Source: Guillardia theta CCMP2712
Lineage: Eukaryota; Cryptophyceae; Pyrenomonadales; Geminigeraceae
Direction: 5' to 3'
Assembly: GCF_000315625.1 (NCBI RefSeq)
Contig: NW_005434658.1
Location: 636,750 to 700,749, forward strand
Length of the DNA stretch: 64,000 nucleotides
Under the pieces are notes generated by a model. The model worked only from the letters and a program-made list of their open reading frames with translations, did no database searches and was not told the origin of the DNA. Each line of letters opens with the position of its first letter. The stretch's first letter is position 1. Shown piece by piece: positions 34,969 through 46,320 of this stretch. The position numbers and the translations under genes were made by a program.

Positions 34969-35904
34969 CTAACTTGGATAAGGCGGGATGCTTTCATCAC
35001 CCATCACTCTTGATTCTTCTCGATCTAAGTATGCAGGGATGAATACCTCGTGATAGAACCGTTCTAGTCCAGGATACAGTTGCGATTCCCAGTATTCCTT
35101 GTTGAAGGCGACACGCTGAATTGAGAACTCGTCTGGAGTCCAAACACAGAAATCTGTCCAGGGCACCGACAGAACTCCCATTATGCCCTGTATTTGATCC
35201 ATGTAGTAAGAGGGGATCTCAGGATACAGCTTTCTTTTGAACGGGCATTTGATCTCCAGGATAGCCGTGACGCCGTTCTCTCGCACATGACCATCAGGAC
35301 TGACGGCAAGCCAATGCTTTGTCTCATGGGGATTTAGCCCCGAGTGGCTCACAGAAAAATCCACGTCGTCCTCATTTCCCCCGGTACACAAGAGTTGTTT
35401 CTTTGCTAGGATGTACTCGTGGCACGCAACTTGCTCGTGCGCGTTTCCCCATCTCGTCGCTTCATTACCTTCGAAAGTTCCGTAGAGCATCTCATGCGCC
35501 AGTTGTAGAGGGGACTTGAACTTGTTATGCCCCACTGCTGCTCCAAAGTTTGATCCAGTCAATCTGTTCCTTCTCGCCTCCAGCCATTCCTCACTGCCCT
35601 GCTCAAGATTCGCCATTCTAGCTCTGTCTTCGGGAGCAAGATACAAGGATTGAAAAAGCTGTTCAAGTGCCTTTTTACGAAATTCAATCTGATCAAATGT
35701 GTGGCATGAAAGTCGCCTATAGACGGAGGGCACCATTGAGTCGTTGCAAACGGGAAACACTCTCTTATTGGAATTCCCTATTCGAGCTCTTTGCAGACTC
35801 AAACTTGATTTTTCTATTGTCGTTGCTGCAAAGACACGCTCTTCGCATAGACTTAATCCGCATGCAAGTACGAGGCACAGCAGGCTTTTCTGCCTCTTTG
35901 ACAT
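34969..35904 (-). CDS. YqaJ/lambda-exonuclease-type nuclease with N-terminal targeting leader
   Basis: Single exon, 311 residues, from the ATG at 35904. Residues 1-30 form a signal peptide (KSLLCLVLACGLSLCEERVF) followed by AATT. This looks like a bipartite plastid leader (a V-F-A-A junction). From about residue 95 the YqaJ fold appears: GSEEWLEARRNRLTGSNFGA, AVGHNKF, then a helix with HEQVACHEYI, the PD-(D/E)xK core SPDGHV ... AILEIKCPFKRKLY, and YYMDQIQGIMGVL. The Asp, Glu and Lys of the active site are present. The family comprises phage-like 5'-3' exonucleases used with annealing proteins in recombination. Intact catalytic residues and lack of introns suggest a functional gene of viral or bacterial ancestry. 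It may act in organellar DNA repair. The target compartment is inferred from the leader only. Confidence 0.8.
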   Translation of the reverse strand: MSKRQKSLLCLVLACGLSLCEERVFAATTIEKSSLSLQRARIGNSNKRVFPVCNDSMVPSVYRRLSCHTFDQIEFRKKALEQLFQSLYLAPEDRARMANLEQGSEEWLEARRNRLTGSNFGAAVGHNKFKSPLQLAHEMLYGTFEGNEATRWGNAHEQVACHEYILAKKQLLCTGGNEDDVDFSVSHSGLNPHETKHWLAVSPDGHVRENGVTAILEIKCPFKRKLYPEIPSYYMDQIQGIMGVLSVPWTDFCVWTPDEFSIQRVAFNKEYWESQLYPGLERFYHEVFIPAYLDREESRVMGDESIPPYPS

Positions 35905-36599
35905 GCTTGCAAGATGCAGGGTGTCTATGTAAAGATGTCAAGATCGCACAGAGAGCTATAGATCGGCATTCATGTTCTTGGTTCTGCCATACTGGCTAGT
36001 TCATAAGGCCTGTCATGCCGCACTCGGAGGCTCCGCCCTAAGGGCATGGCGGGAGAGGAGTGGCGCTCGCCCCAGTTCAAGCCTGCCTCAAAATCAACAG
36101 GCCCGCCTCAATACTATGACTGAGCCCGCCTCCGCCTGCTGTTCTAGGCGGGCCCACCTCAGACTTCTTCTCCCGATGCCGGCGGCCAGGGTTACTGAGG
36201 GCCCGGGCCGACCCCTTCAAAAACGTCACCCCCCCCCCCCCNNNNNNNNNNNNNNNNNNNNNNNNNNNNNNNNNNNNNNNNNNNNNNNNNNNNNNNNNNN
36301 NNNNNNNNNNNNNNNNNNNNNNNNNNNNNNNNNNNNNNNNNAAGGAGGCCCCCCCCCCCCCCCAACCCAACCCCACCCCTAAATTATTCAACGGTACCCC
36401 AAACTTCATCCGAACGGTTGAAGTACCCCTCCACTCCCCTCAGTTCGGTGAGAGGCAACTAGTACACTGCCAGTCCTTGACGGTCCGACTGGGCAACCGG
36501 TGACCCACCCCGTCATGTTTCAGTACCCGAGAGATTTCTACTACCCCACCCCCTCCACCGGCCTCAAGGACCTTCTGACGCCCGGGCACATCAACCGCC
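35905..36599. other. Intergenic region with GC repeats and an assembly gap
   Basis: Contains GCCCGCCTC-type short repeats (36010-36170), a C homopolymer before the gap and another after it (36342-36370). No gene is supported. Confidence 0.6.
36242..36341. other. Assembly gap (100 N)
   Basis: 100 N flanked on both sides by runs of C, probably a failure to sequence through poly-C/poly-G. Confidence 0.99.
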
Positions 36600-38913
36600 A
36601 TGCCGGCAGCTGCAGCGGTGAGGGAGGAGGGAGGACTGGACCTACCGCCATGGCACCGGCCACCCCCTGCCATGCAACGAGATCGCTTTCCTCGTCCCTC
36701 TCCTTCCATCGACAGCAACCCATACGAAGGAGCTCTAGGGCCTGCGGTTGTGGAAGGTGGCATCATGTCAAAGACGCATGCTCGCTCAGACGTATCAACC
36801 TTGATCAAGACGCCGCAGGAGGTTTGGAGAGTTGGCAAGCAGCCAACCATACCAGCTGATCGCCCGCTCCCTGGTGTCCACAGTGAGACCCGGGCAAGCC
36901 AAAGAGTGCCTTCCTACAAGCGGGGCAACGCAAACGCCTCCAGAGTTGTGGCGTCGAACTTTGAACGCCTTCCTGATACTTTCACGATCAAGTCAACGAC
37001 GGCGATCTGGCAGAAGACTATGATTGACGTGCAAGGGGGACAGTCGACCATGGTAGACTCAGTGTACATCAAACCGACTAAGAACACCTCGCTACCTGCT
37101 CTTGGCAGTCATGACGAAACCAGGCAAGAGAGCATCTCGCCGGTGCGATCCCGCAGTGCGACGGGGTACTCGGAGATGGACTCGAGTGTGGGGAGGAGGA
37201 GGGAGTCGAAGAATGAGGTCGAACGAGCGGAGTCGAACCTGATCCAGCTCAAGGCCCATCTGAACCGTCTGCAGCAAGCCGTGCAGGACAGGGAGGCAGA
37301 GCTGACGAGGCTTCTGAGCGCGAGGAGCCGTGTTGAGCGGGATGAAGCTAAGATCAGCGAGAGCGAGAGGGAGTTCGAGGAGTTTCGCAGGAGGGTGGAG
37401 GCGAGAGTGGCTTTGTACGAGGGCAGGTGTCAAGACCTTGCCCGGCAGCGACAGGTCAGGACCAAGAGCCGCTGTCTCCCCTTGAGCTAACATGCAGCGC
37501 GCTGCAGGTGCTGGAAGAGGTACTGAAACGAATGCGTTCAGCGCACAAGGAAAAGAACCAGAGGCTGGGACAGGTGCGAGAGGACGTCCGTTTGTTGAAC
37601 ATACAGATAGAGGAGTCCAGCCAAGAGCTGCAGAACCTGCTGAGGACGAGGGATCAGACGGTAGAGGGTCTGCATGCGATGAAGGCGACAATAGAAGAGG
37701 AGAACAGCAAATGGATGCTGGAGATCGCAAGGCGGCAGGTTCTTCGACTGTCCGCTGTGACTCTGTGCGGAGAGTGACAAGATGTTATGTAGGAGAAAGC
37801 TGAGAGGCTGCTGGCGGAGACCAAGGCTCTGGCGGAGAAGATGAAGAAGAACAAACTTCTGCAGGAACAATTGCAAGCTGACAACGAAGCGATGGTGACC
37901 TGAATGGCTGCTATTGAAAACCATCTCGCATTGTGACCCCGCAAACAGAAAGAGCTTGCACGAAGGAGAGCGATCGAGAGAAGAACGTCTTACAAAGAAG
38001 AGTATGACAAACTCCTCGAACAAAAGCGACGTCCCGATGCGGAAGTGCCGGTGCTTTCCATCCTAATTCAAAGGTGTGCGTTTCCTGCTGACTTGATTGG
38101 CAGTGGTTGGATCCCAGGATTGAGGAGGGTATCAATCGAATCCTCGATGCAGCTGGAGCGTCAGATATACAAGATGCGATTCAGTTCTTTCACCAGATGA
38201 AAGATCGACGGAAGGTGCCGCTAGAGCCTCTGACGTCGCTAGTGGTGACTTGGCGCATCCAGGGGCTGGAGATTCTTCAGGAGGACCTTGAAAGGCGCAA
38301 GAGAAAGTACATCCAGGACTTCACAAGTACTGTAACTGTGAGCTACGAGCCCGTCCAAGACGCATCCGTGCGAGAGTTTGAGATGTCGATTCAAGACATC
38401 GAGCAACATGCGGCGCAAGCAGATGCGTTGAATGAGGTAGGAGCACATGGGCTAAAAAGGCTGCACTGAGTGAAGCTCAGGCCATGAGAGAACTGATCGG
38501 AAGCGCGTACGGCTGGTTGAAGGACCAACTGAGACGCATCGTGATGATCATGGAGGAGGAGAGGTCTGGTGACCCGGGCGGCACAAGGCAGACGTGTGAC
38601 GCTGCTGCAGTGCCATCAGAGAGATTCATGCTTTGATCAAGCGAATGCCGAGGATAGGAGAAGAAGAGCGTCTGATCTTGTGGATGGTGGATGCCTTGCG
38701 AGCCATACAGGTGTCTCTCCCCATTCCTTGTTTGCTCGCCTCCTCATTCCCCTGCAACAGAAAGTCCCGCAGGCTCCCCAGCGCGATCTTGGATCCTCTC
38801 GCTACTCGTTCAGAGAGGCAACACAGGGAGCAAACGTTGGTGTGTCAGACAGCACCTCATTCTCAACTTACTGCTCCTCACTCACTTGCTCTTGTTGCTG
38901 TCAGTGTCATTGA
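36600..38913 (+). CDS. Long coiled-coil protein, function unknown
   Basis: The ATG at 36600 begins MPAAAAVREEGGLDLPPW, a disordered N-terminus. From about residue 195 the protein is almost continuous heptad repeat (AESNLIQLKAHLNRLQQAVQ; VLEEVLKRMRSAHKEKNQRL; KAERLLAETKALAEKMKKNK; RRAIERRTSYKEEYDKLLEQ). Exons: 36600-37454, 37508-37738, 37793 to about 37892, about 37950-38072, 38104-38436, about 38481-38559, about 38600-38707 (IREIHALIKRMPRIGEEERL) and a last exon ending near 38913. All join in phase. The architecture resembles axonemal or centrosomal coiled-coil proteins, in keeping with other flagellar genes in this window, but I see no diagnostic motif. The 3' end is the least certain part. 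Confidence 0.6.
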
Positions 38914-39216
38914 CTTGGATGTAGCAGGAACGACAGTAACGGCCATCACATCCAACCAGGTCGAAATCGCCTTTCTGTGTCTTGGGCGGGTTGTCGGGAT
39001 TCACTTATGATTGCAGACTTTGGTTATGTCCGGGCGGGAAACTGAGAATCGAATGTCCATGTTGTGAGATTGTACATAGTTGAAACTCAATCATGTAAAA
39101 TAGAAATATTCAATTCACATCATTCAGCGCACGCTAGTGTTAACAGTAGAATACATTGCTGGGTACAAAACAAAGTCGGTTCCTCATTTCTTCCTCGACC
39201 TCATTATTTCCCCGTA

Positions 39217-42175
39217 TCATCTTTGTGCATTGGCTTCGTGTCGTCTCTTCCAACTCTGGAACAAGAGGTCCTGCAATGAGGGTGAGATGTCAGGAAACCA
39301 CATGAACAATCATCACCGTGGTGGAAGGCGACGAGCACGGGAGGGACCTGGGCTGCTCCTGACGAGGGGGAGTGAGGAGAGGACAAGTCGAGTCGGTGCG
39401 GCTCACCTTCGGTTCACCGCTCCTGGGGACATGACAAGAGTGGCAGGCGACGGCCAAGTCAGACGAGGGGGCGGCCTTTGACCGCCTTAGCTGCCGATCC
39501 ACGGAGGAGTCGGAGTCAGAGAACTTGTCAGGCGAGCCAGAGCCCGAGCTGCTTCGTCCCCATAGAGCATCTTGATCGCAGTTGGACGGTAGACCATCGC
39601 GTCCCCAACGCCGCTCGGGGAAGCTGGCGGAGTCCGAGAGTGCAGAGCTCATCCCGCTCCTCACGCGCATCTGCCAGCCAGGTCATGGGCAGGTCGAGGG
39701 CCTCCGGCCTCAAACCTCGTCGGCCGTCTCAGCCTCGCAGTCCTCTGAGTTGATGGTGCTCAAGCGCGAGTCCCGTGTCGATGACATGCTCTTGACGACG
39801 GGGCTGCAGAGCAGGAGGGTGAGCAGGATGTGCGGGGGAGGTGAAAGAGGCAGAGATCACCTGGTCGAGCTCAGCCTCCTTCCCTTGAGGACGTTGAGCT
39901 CGGACCGGAGCCTGGATATGTGATCTTGCAACTGGGAGGAGGTCAGAGAGAGAGATCTCCAGGAGTGACACGCGACCTGTGAAGGCTCCTGACTGATCGT
40001 TCGCATCTGATCTCGGATGAGAAGACTCCGGGGGGAGGGCTCGACCTTGTACAGATCCTTCTCGTCCTGCCCTTCGTGGTTGTGGCAGCTGGACGAGTAG
40101 GAGGTACACTTCGTTTCTCCGTTGGCACTCCATGTAGCATGCGATACTTGAGTGTCATGCTGCCGCCCTGCAGTCGAACCGTGATTACTCGAGTGACAGG
40201 AATTTCAACCGTCAAGGTCTCGACCCTCACCTAACGCCTTCACGCTCTCCTGGTCATCCGATGAAGACTCCCGCATGCTGTCTGCATACTCTGCCGCCAT
40301 CGTTAGGGAGTTGCAGGTGCCGTCACGTCCTGGTACCGTTCGAGATGACAGCAAAAGCTGAATCCGCATAGACATCCTGCCCATGTTGTGCACTTCCTCG
40401 TCTTCCGCCTGCTCGCACACGGTTCAGAACGACACGACAAGGTTGCAAGCACTGAAACCTCTGTGAACTTGAGCTCTTGCCAAGTCCGAACCCCCATGAG
40501 CAATCCTGGTCCTCTCCTCAACAGGTTCTGGCAGCTCAGAGACCAAGAGCGCGTGATCGCCATCTGATCCGGACTTGCTTTGGTCTGAGGACGTACTCGA
40601 AAGACTTTCTTGGAGGTGCACGCGGAGCAGGTCGAGCTTTGCGTGCAGTTGCTGTCAATGCAATGAGGAAACAACCTTGCAAGAGATCAGAGCGAATCAC
40701 CTTAGCTTCGGACATCTCTTCCTCATTCTTGAGATTGGCGTCCTCGCTTGCGAACATCAAGGTTTCCAGGCTCTGACCAGTGAGACCCACGTAGGGCGTC
40801 TGAGCATCCTCAGATAGTCCTCGGAAGCAAAGTTCGTCGCTGAGAGCTGAGGGAGATGTAACAGAGGCACGCTTCCCTCCTCTGATCCCCATGTCGATGG
40901 AAGCTAGCGCGGGAGATTGGCGAGATCGGGAGAGCAAGCTGGGAGACATCGGGTTGTGCACTCTGTCAAGCAGCATGGCATGCTGATCATGACTGAGGTA
41001 AATTCCCTGAGCGTCAGAGCCTGTGAAACCATTGAAAGAGTTTGATGAATCAGGTCCGCTGTCTTTGACAAACATCCGCCTCTGCTGGATTTGCTGAAAC
41101 ATGACTTTGTTGAAGTCTTGGCCGGTATCGGCATCACAATCAGTCGTGAGTTCCTGCTTGGATGATACTCCTCCGTCGCCCCTCGCGTCTTGCACATTCT
41201 GCCCCAAGTTCTCGAAGAAGTAAAACCTTGAGCTGGAGTTTTGCAGCGTTGCACCAATAGCATTCATCGGCGACCAAGGGACCGAATGAACAACTTTTTG
41301 ACCCAACGTCCTCTCACTCTGAATCAAGTTTGCAGTTGGCAAGCTTCTTGGCCCGGCACTTTGCGGGTTGAGATTTTTCAAGATGTTGTCAAAAGCTTCA
41401 CTGCCGTAGACGTTCTTATGCTCCTCGCGATCATGCCTCTGATATTCCTCCGAACTGAACATATAGGCCTCCGTTGACGGAGGGTTGGTTGCAAAAGATG
41501 ACGGAAAGCGATAGAACGAAGAATGCTCGTCTCTTGCATTCATCTCTTGGATGTATTGCGGGTCAAAGTCAGACCTCAAAATTGATGGCGGCGAAGGTTT
41601 CGAAAATGTAGACGCTACAGACGCGCTGTTGACAGACCCATCCATCTCCTCCAGTGCGTTGTCAGCAGCATCGACACTCTCGCAATGATGCTTCAGAAAA
41701 CGGAAAAAGTTCAAGATATGACCAGGATGAGCAGAGGCTAGACTGTGAATGTCCATGTTGAAGATCACGTCTATGTAAACCAGTGAGTCGAAGCTGCAAT
41801 GAGTTGGTTGCAAGATTACCTTTCTGATGGAAGAAGTTCTGAATGACTAGAAAGTTCTTCTGTCTCTCATATGAGTGTGGAGCATTGCGCATGATCTTTG
41901 ACATGGGAAACTTTCTTTTGTAAGCCAGATTGAGAGCTTGGCAAAAGTGAAATGCGTCATGCAGTTGATGAAAGTTCCGAACTTTCTCCCCGATATACTT
42001 GGAAATCCTAGATTACGTAGCAAATCAACAGAGTCAGTGGAAGAACCAGGTTGAGGCTCCTGACTAACCATGAAAGAAGCTCGGACTTTCCGATATGCTG
42101 CCACTTGCAAATAGCCGATGTCGTTGGCGAATCAATTTTCTGTTTTCGTTCTTTTGAGTTGGTCATGGCTTTCAT
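39217..42175 (-). CDS. EB1-like calponin-homology protein with long C-terminal extension
   Basis: Exon 1 (42175-42069) starts MKAMTNSKERKQK and ends IGKSELLSW. Exon 2 (42007-41820) continues ISKYIGEKVRNFHQLHDAFH, FCQALNLAYKRKFPMSKIMR, then HSYERQKNFLVIQNFFHQK. Exon 3 (41770-40676) starts DVIFNMDIHSLASAHPGHIL and NFFRFLKHHCE. This is the EB1/MAPRE CH-domain pattern: ELL-W; Y-C-Q-(hydrophobic) with P-(LM)-x-K; NF-x-(IV)-L-Q; and D-x-L ... F-L-x-(WF). EB1 proteins track growing microtubule plus ends. The remaining ~600 residues are serine-rich. Late exons contain a short coiled coil (SQLQDHISRLRSELNVLKGR) and end DLLFQSWKRRHEANAQR at TGA 39217-39219. I do not see the canonical EB-homology dimerisation domain with its EEY/F tail. 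It is therefore EB1-like, not a standard EB1. Confidence 0.7.
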
Positions 42176-43360
42176 CGAAGTGTGCTTGTTCTCATGTGAG
42201 ATCGTTGATTTGCTGCTAGGTATGTTCCTATCAGGTTACGTTCATTAGACAGCCAAAACATCAAGTTGCGTGAGAACACAGGCTCTCCTGAACCATGAGA
42301 AATGTTCTTGCAATCAACTACCATTCTCATGTAAAGTCTTCCGTCCAATTTTTGGATTTGTCATCAACAAATATCCACCTTTAGACTCTCCTGTCTTGCA
42401 TCTAAAGGAAACTCCCTACATGCATTATCTTGCATCTTGGGCATTTTGGTGTTCCTGCTTCAACATCCTTGTTCTGGGTGCTCAGTCTCCCTCCCTCCCT
42501 CCCTCCCTCCCTCTGACATTCTCCCCACCCGCTCTCCTTCCTCCCTGCATTTCGATCGCTTGATCTTCTCATACACCCGACGTCCCACCCGTGCCACCCC
42601 CTCGACCAATCACCCTACCGTATTACCTACCTCCACCACCATATCACCCTGTTTTCAGGCCAACGTAATTTAGCCATGCTCAAGGTCGGATTTTCTATAA
42701 TTATGATGATATGAAATTAAGCCAATGTGCCTGGATGGACCTGGTGATCCCTCTCTTCACCCCATCAGTTCATTGTCAGGCGGGCTACATGACCCTACCG
42801 ACCTTCTTTTCACACCACCACTACCCCTTCATTGATACGATTTGCTCCTCGGTCGGTCTCCGAACAAAATTTGCTCCGTATACCCCTACTTTGAACAGAG
42901 AAATCATGGGTACTCAGTATCACCACCCGGGGAGCATCAGTTGAAAGACGGGGTATCACCACCCACCCCGTATCATCTGAGTTGAAAATCACCCGCAATT
43001 CCGGGGTAGCGGAACACATTCCGGCCAGGTAGGGTAACCACAGTGGGTACGGTAGAAGGCCTTGAAAGAGCTCTGGACCAGGGGTGGAGCAGCACTTGTC
43101 AAATCAACAAGAGTATTCCAGGGGGTGGGTACTGTTGGGCTTTCCGGGGTTCGCACTCAGTGGGGTGGTCAATGATCAGCAACCAGAGAAAGAGGGGTAC
43201 TTGAAGGTCCCAAACAGGGGTACTTTCGGATGGCCCCCCGACAGCGGTCCGGTCAGTGCCAGAGGCTTCAAGGACAGTAGGGTGGGGTGGGTGGTACTCA
43301 GGGACGGTACCCGGTCGCAGCAATCACTGACTTTACTCAAGATGATAGCCGAGAGCTTCT

Positions 43361-43419
43361 TTACTCAAAGTTAAGTTAAAAATCAGTACGAGGACAATCA
43401 GGAGAGTCGAGGAGGCTTG
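43361..43419 (+). repeat. Dispersed short repeat, copy B
   Basis: Begins TTACTCAAAGTTAAGTTAAA and continues through AATCAGTACGAGGACAATCA to GGAGGCTTGA. Copy C repeats the whole 59-bp unit about 175 bp later with one visible change. Confidence 0.9.
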
Positions 43420-43535
43420 ACCCTGACACTGTCGCACAGGCCAAACGGCGAGAAGAGAAAAGACAGCGAGAACCAAACCCAATCCTGCCGACTGCTGTCC
43501 CCCATGGCCGAGAGCATTGACGTCCCAGCCTTTCT

Positions 43536-43595
43536 TTACTCAAAGTTAAGTTAAAGATCAGTACGAGGACAATCAGGAGAGTCGAGGAGGCTTGA
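43536..43595 (+). repeat. Dispersed short repeat, copy C
   Basis: The same 59-bp unit as copy B, with AAAGATCAG in place of AAAAATCAG. Confidence 0.9.
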
Positions 43596-43672
43596 CTGCG
43601 CGCAGGAGTCACAATCAGTGAGAGTCCCCGGCGGCATTGCACCCGCGTACCCATCATTTCTCTCAAACTTTC

Positions 43673-43708
43673 CTCAAAGTTAAGTTAAAAATCAGTACGA
43701 GGACAATC
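43673..43708 (+). repeat. Dispersed short repeat, copy D (core only)
   Basis: Shares the 36-bp core (CTCAAAGTTAAG ... GAGGACAATC) with copies A-C, then diverges. Confidence 0.9.
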
Positions 43709-44640
43709 CGAGTCTCGCAACCCGGCCGCGCAAACACTGATCGGATGATGATGAGAGCGACCGGTCGTCACGAAAGTTCAAACAAGCGGCCCCGGCCCGG
43801 CATACCCGACGGCGATGAACTTGGTCACTCTCGCCAGCCGGCCCGCGGTCCGAACCGTCGGCACTGCCAGAGTCGGTCCGTGACGCCGGACGGTGCTGCC
43901 ACCGTGGCACCTGGCCGGGCCCGCACGGTACGGTCAACGGTCAGTGCCGCCCCGGCGGCCGCGGCCTGTCGACCGCCGCCGGGCCCAGTGGGGCGCCGCC
44001 GCCCCGCCGCGCCGGGCCCCGGGGCCCAGTCATACAAAAAATCAAGAGACTGTACCTGCGGACCCAAGATAACTAAAATGTTTTCTCAACTTCGTTTAGC
44101 GCGCTAGCAGCTGCATTTTAGAGAGAGAGGGGGGGGGAAGGGGGGGAAGGGGGGGAAGGGAGGTGTGAAAGGGGGGAGGCAGCAACGGACAAAGAAGTCG
44201 AGATGAAAGATGAGGTTTGTGTTGTAGAACAGCGGAGAATGTGTGAGATATGGGGTGTAGATGCATCTTTGGTCCTCCCCCCTCTTCGTTGTGTTGATTC
44301 GCAGGGGAGTCGATGTTTGGCTGGGTTGATTGGGCGCCAGCTTCTCCGCGCTCTCATACCAAGTTTGAGTTGCTGGCCAACTTCAAGTTTCTTAATCATG
44401 TCCATGCTCGTGTGTTTCAGTCGATGCGTAATGTGGCAGTCCACACTCCCTCAATCATGCTGGCTTTGTCAAACTTCGTTGCTGGGTTTGGGTAAAAACT
44501 GCAACTTCATAATTTGCACAAAGAATTTCATCTCAATGCACATTTTTAGTATACAGGATCTCATCTGCAGTTGCTTCAGGCTATCTGAGAAATTCTAGGA
44601 CGTCAAAGAGTCTGAGCAAAGCAGTCATGCAGGTTTGAGG

Positions 44641-46320
44641 AGCTTTGTGCCGCCCGTAAAATTTCTTGTTCACAACGGTTATCAGATCTTCCTGCGAACT
44701 TTGGACGAAGAGACACTGAGTGTAGAGCTGGGGTAAGCTCAAAAATTCTTCAGAGGTTCGTAATTTTGCCTTGCTCCTGACGTCTCCACAGGGGGAACGA
44801 CACAGTCGAAGCCCTGGTGGAGCATTACAAGGCGACAAGGCAAGGTGTAGGGCAGATTCATGAGAGCGGCGATCTTCGAGTTGTCTTTGGTGGCATTGAG
44901 ATTCAAGATGAATGCAAACCGCTGCAATACTATGGCATGGCGGAGGGAAGCACTGTTTTCTTCCACCAGAAGTTGCGAGGTGGAGGCTGTGATGGTGGAA
45001 CCACCGCTCAGCAAAGAAAGTTTCTCCGTCAGGCGCATAAGAAGAAGAAGGCAAGCTAGAGGAGTTCTTGTACTCGCTGAAGTTGAGCTCTAGGAAACTC
45101 TCCGAGATCACTCAGAGGAGATGAGGGCAAGGTGGCACTATTGTGCAGCCTCCGGACAAGTGCGCGTTGAAAATGCCCCAAATCATTCCCCTGATGTCTT
45201 CGTGCAGCCACTCCGTCCCCCGATGGTCACATGTGATCTCGGCTACATCTTCATCAAAGAGGAGGTGATGAAACAGCTGTTGACTAAGACTCTCCACAAG
45301 GATCATCAGGTAGTTTTGAACAGGACAAACTTGCGTCTCCTTCTCACGATGATGACCCCAGCACATCCGCAAGCTCAAAGACTTGTACAATATCGAGATC
45401 AAGGAGAATCCAGAATGGGACCCCAAGAAGGGCGTCGAGAACAGCTATGAGAGTATCTACTTGATCTGCTTCTGTTCCCCATTCTAAGTCTCGAACTTCA
45501 GCCGGAGGACAAGATCGCTTTCTTTGCCCTATCACTGGACGACCTGGCAATGGCAAAAATCAGTTTGTTGCCCTCAAGACTTGTGGTCACGTTTTCTGTG
45601 AACAAGCTCTGCGACACGTAACAGTCGCTTCATTCTGAACTGGTCTCACAACTTTTGTGGCAGCTTGGTGGAGAGGCTTGCGTCATTTGCAATGCTCCCT
45701 TCTCCAAAGCAAAGGATGTCGTTCATCTCACGCCTCCAGCAGATGTTCTTGCTCAAAAACGCAAGGTTGAATGCATTACGATCTGTCTGGCAGTTTCTCA
45801 TTCTCCTTCAGGCGTTGGAAGATTCAAGGCTAGAAGAAAAGCTAGCCAAGGAAGCAGCAAAATCTGCTGAAAACGTTGAAGCTGAGAATGGAAAGAAGAG
45901 ATCGATGAATGCTACTGGTATGACATTACGTCTTTTCTCTTTGTTTCTTGCTGAACAATGTATGTAACAGAAGTCTCCGAGAAAAAGGCGAAAATAGAAA
46001 AGCTTTGTGGTGCGGGAATGAAGGTGTTTGACATCTTGACTCCCTGCAGAAGAGCTCTGCATAGTCTTATCGCCTATCTTCAGGTCGGTGAGATTCACGC
46101 CAGCTTGACCAACACGATCGCCAAGTCAGCTAACTTGGGGACGGAAGCTCATGCAAACAAAGTGAGGAGAATTAGTGTCAAATGTTCGTCTGAAAGAGTC
46201 TCTCAGGCGAAGGAGAATCAAGTGTATGCCAGCATGTTCAAGAAGCACAACAAGGACGCCAAAGAATATGACGCAGCTTGGGGGCAGGGAGCGATGGCGG
46301 GTGTGCTGGGAGGGCGATAA
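44641..46320 (+). CDS. RTF2: Ubiquitin-like domain fused to RTF2 (replication termination factor 2 homologue)
   Basis: Exons near 44641-44732 and 44771-45050 encode a ubiquitin-like fold: YQIFLRTLDEETLSVELG, GNDTVEALVEHYKATRQG, LRVVFGGIEIQDECKPLQYY and GMAEGSTVFFHQKLRGG. LRGG is at 44973-44984. It is followed directly by GCDGGTTAQQRKFLRQAHKK, the conserved RTF2 N-terminus (GCDGGT). Later exons supply MRARWHYCAASGQ, PLRPPMVTCDLGYIFIKEEV, HIRKLKDLYNIEIKENPEWD, the modified RING FLCPITGRPGNGKNQFVALK and TCGHVFCEQALRH, then LGGEACVICNAPFSKAKDVV and a C-terminal ENQVYASMFKKHNKDAKEYD. RTF2 proteins act at stalled replication forks and, in plants, in pre-mRNA splicing. The intron after HKKKK appears to be GC-AG (GCAAGC at 45051). 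The exact start codon is unresolved. Stop is TAA 46318-46320. Confidence 0.85.

Larger units (their letters stand above)
42176..44640. other. Repeat-rich intergenic region
   Basis: In order: ordinary sequence to 42480, a CCCT tetranucleotide run (about 42486-42513), a C-tract then G-tract segment with CACCCC and GGGGTA words (42540-43330), three copies of the short dispersed repeat (43361-43708), a GC-rich island (43735-44040), and a G-homopolymer patch at 44130-44160. 44200-44620 has ordinary composition and may hold 5' untranslated sequence of the RTF2 gene. Confidence 0.6.
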
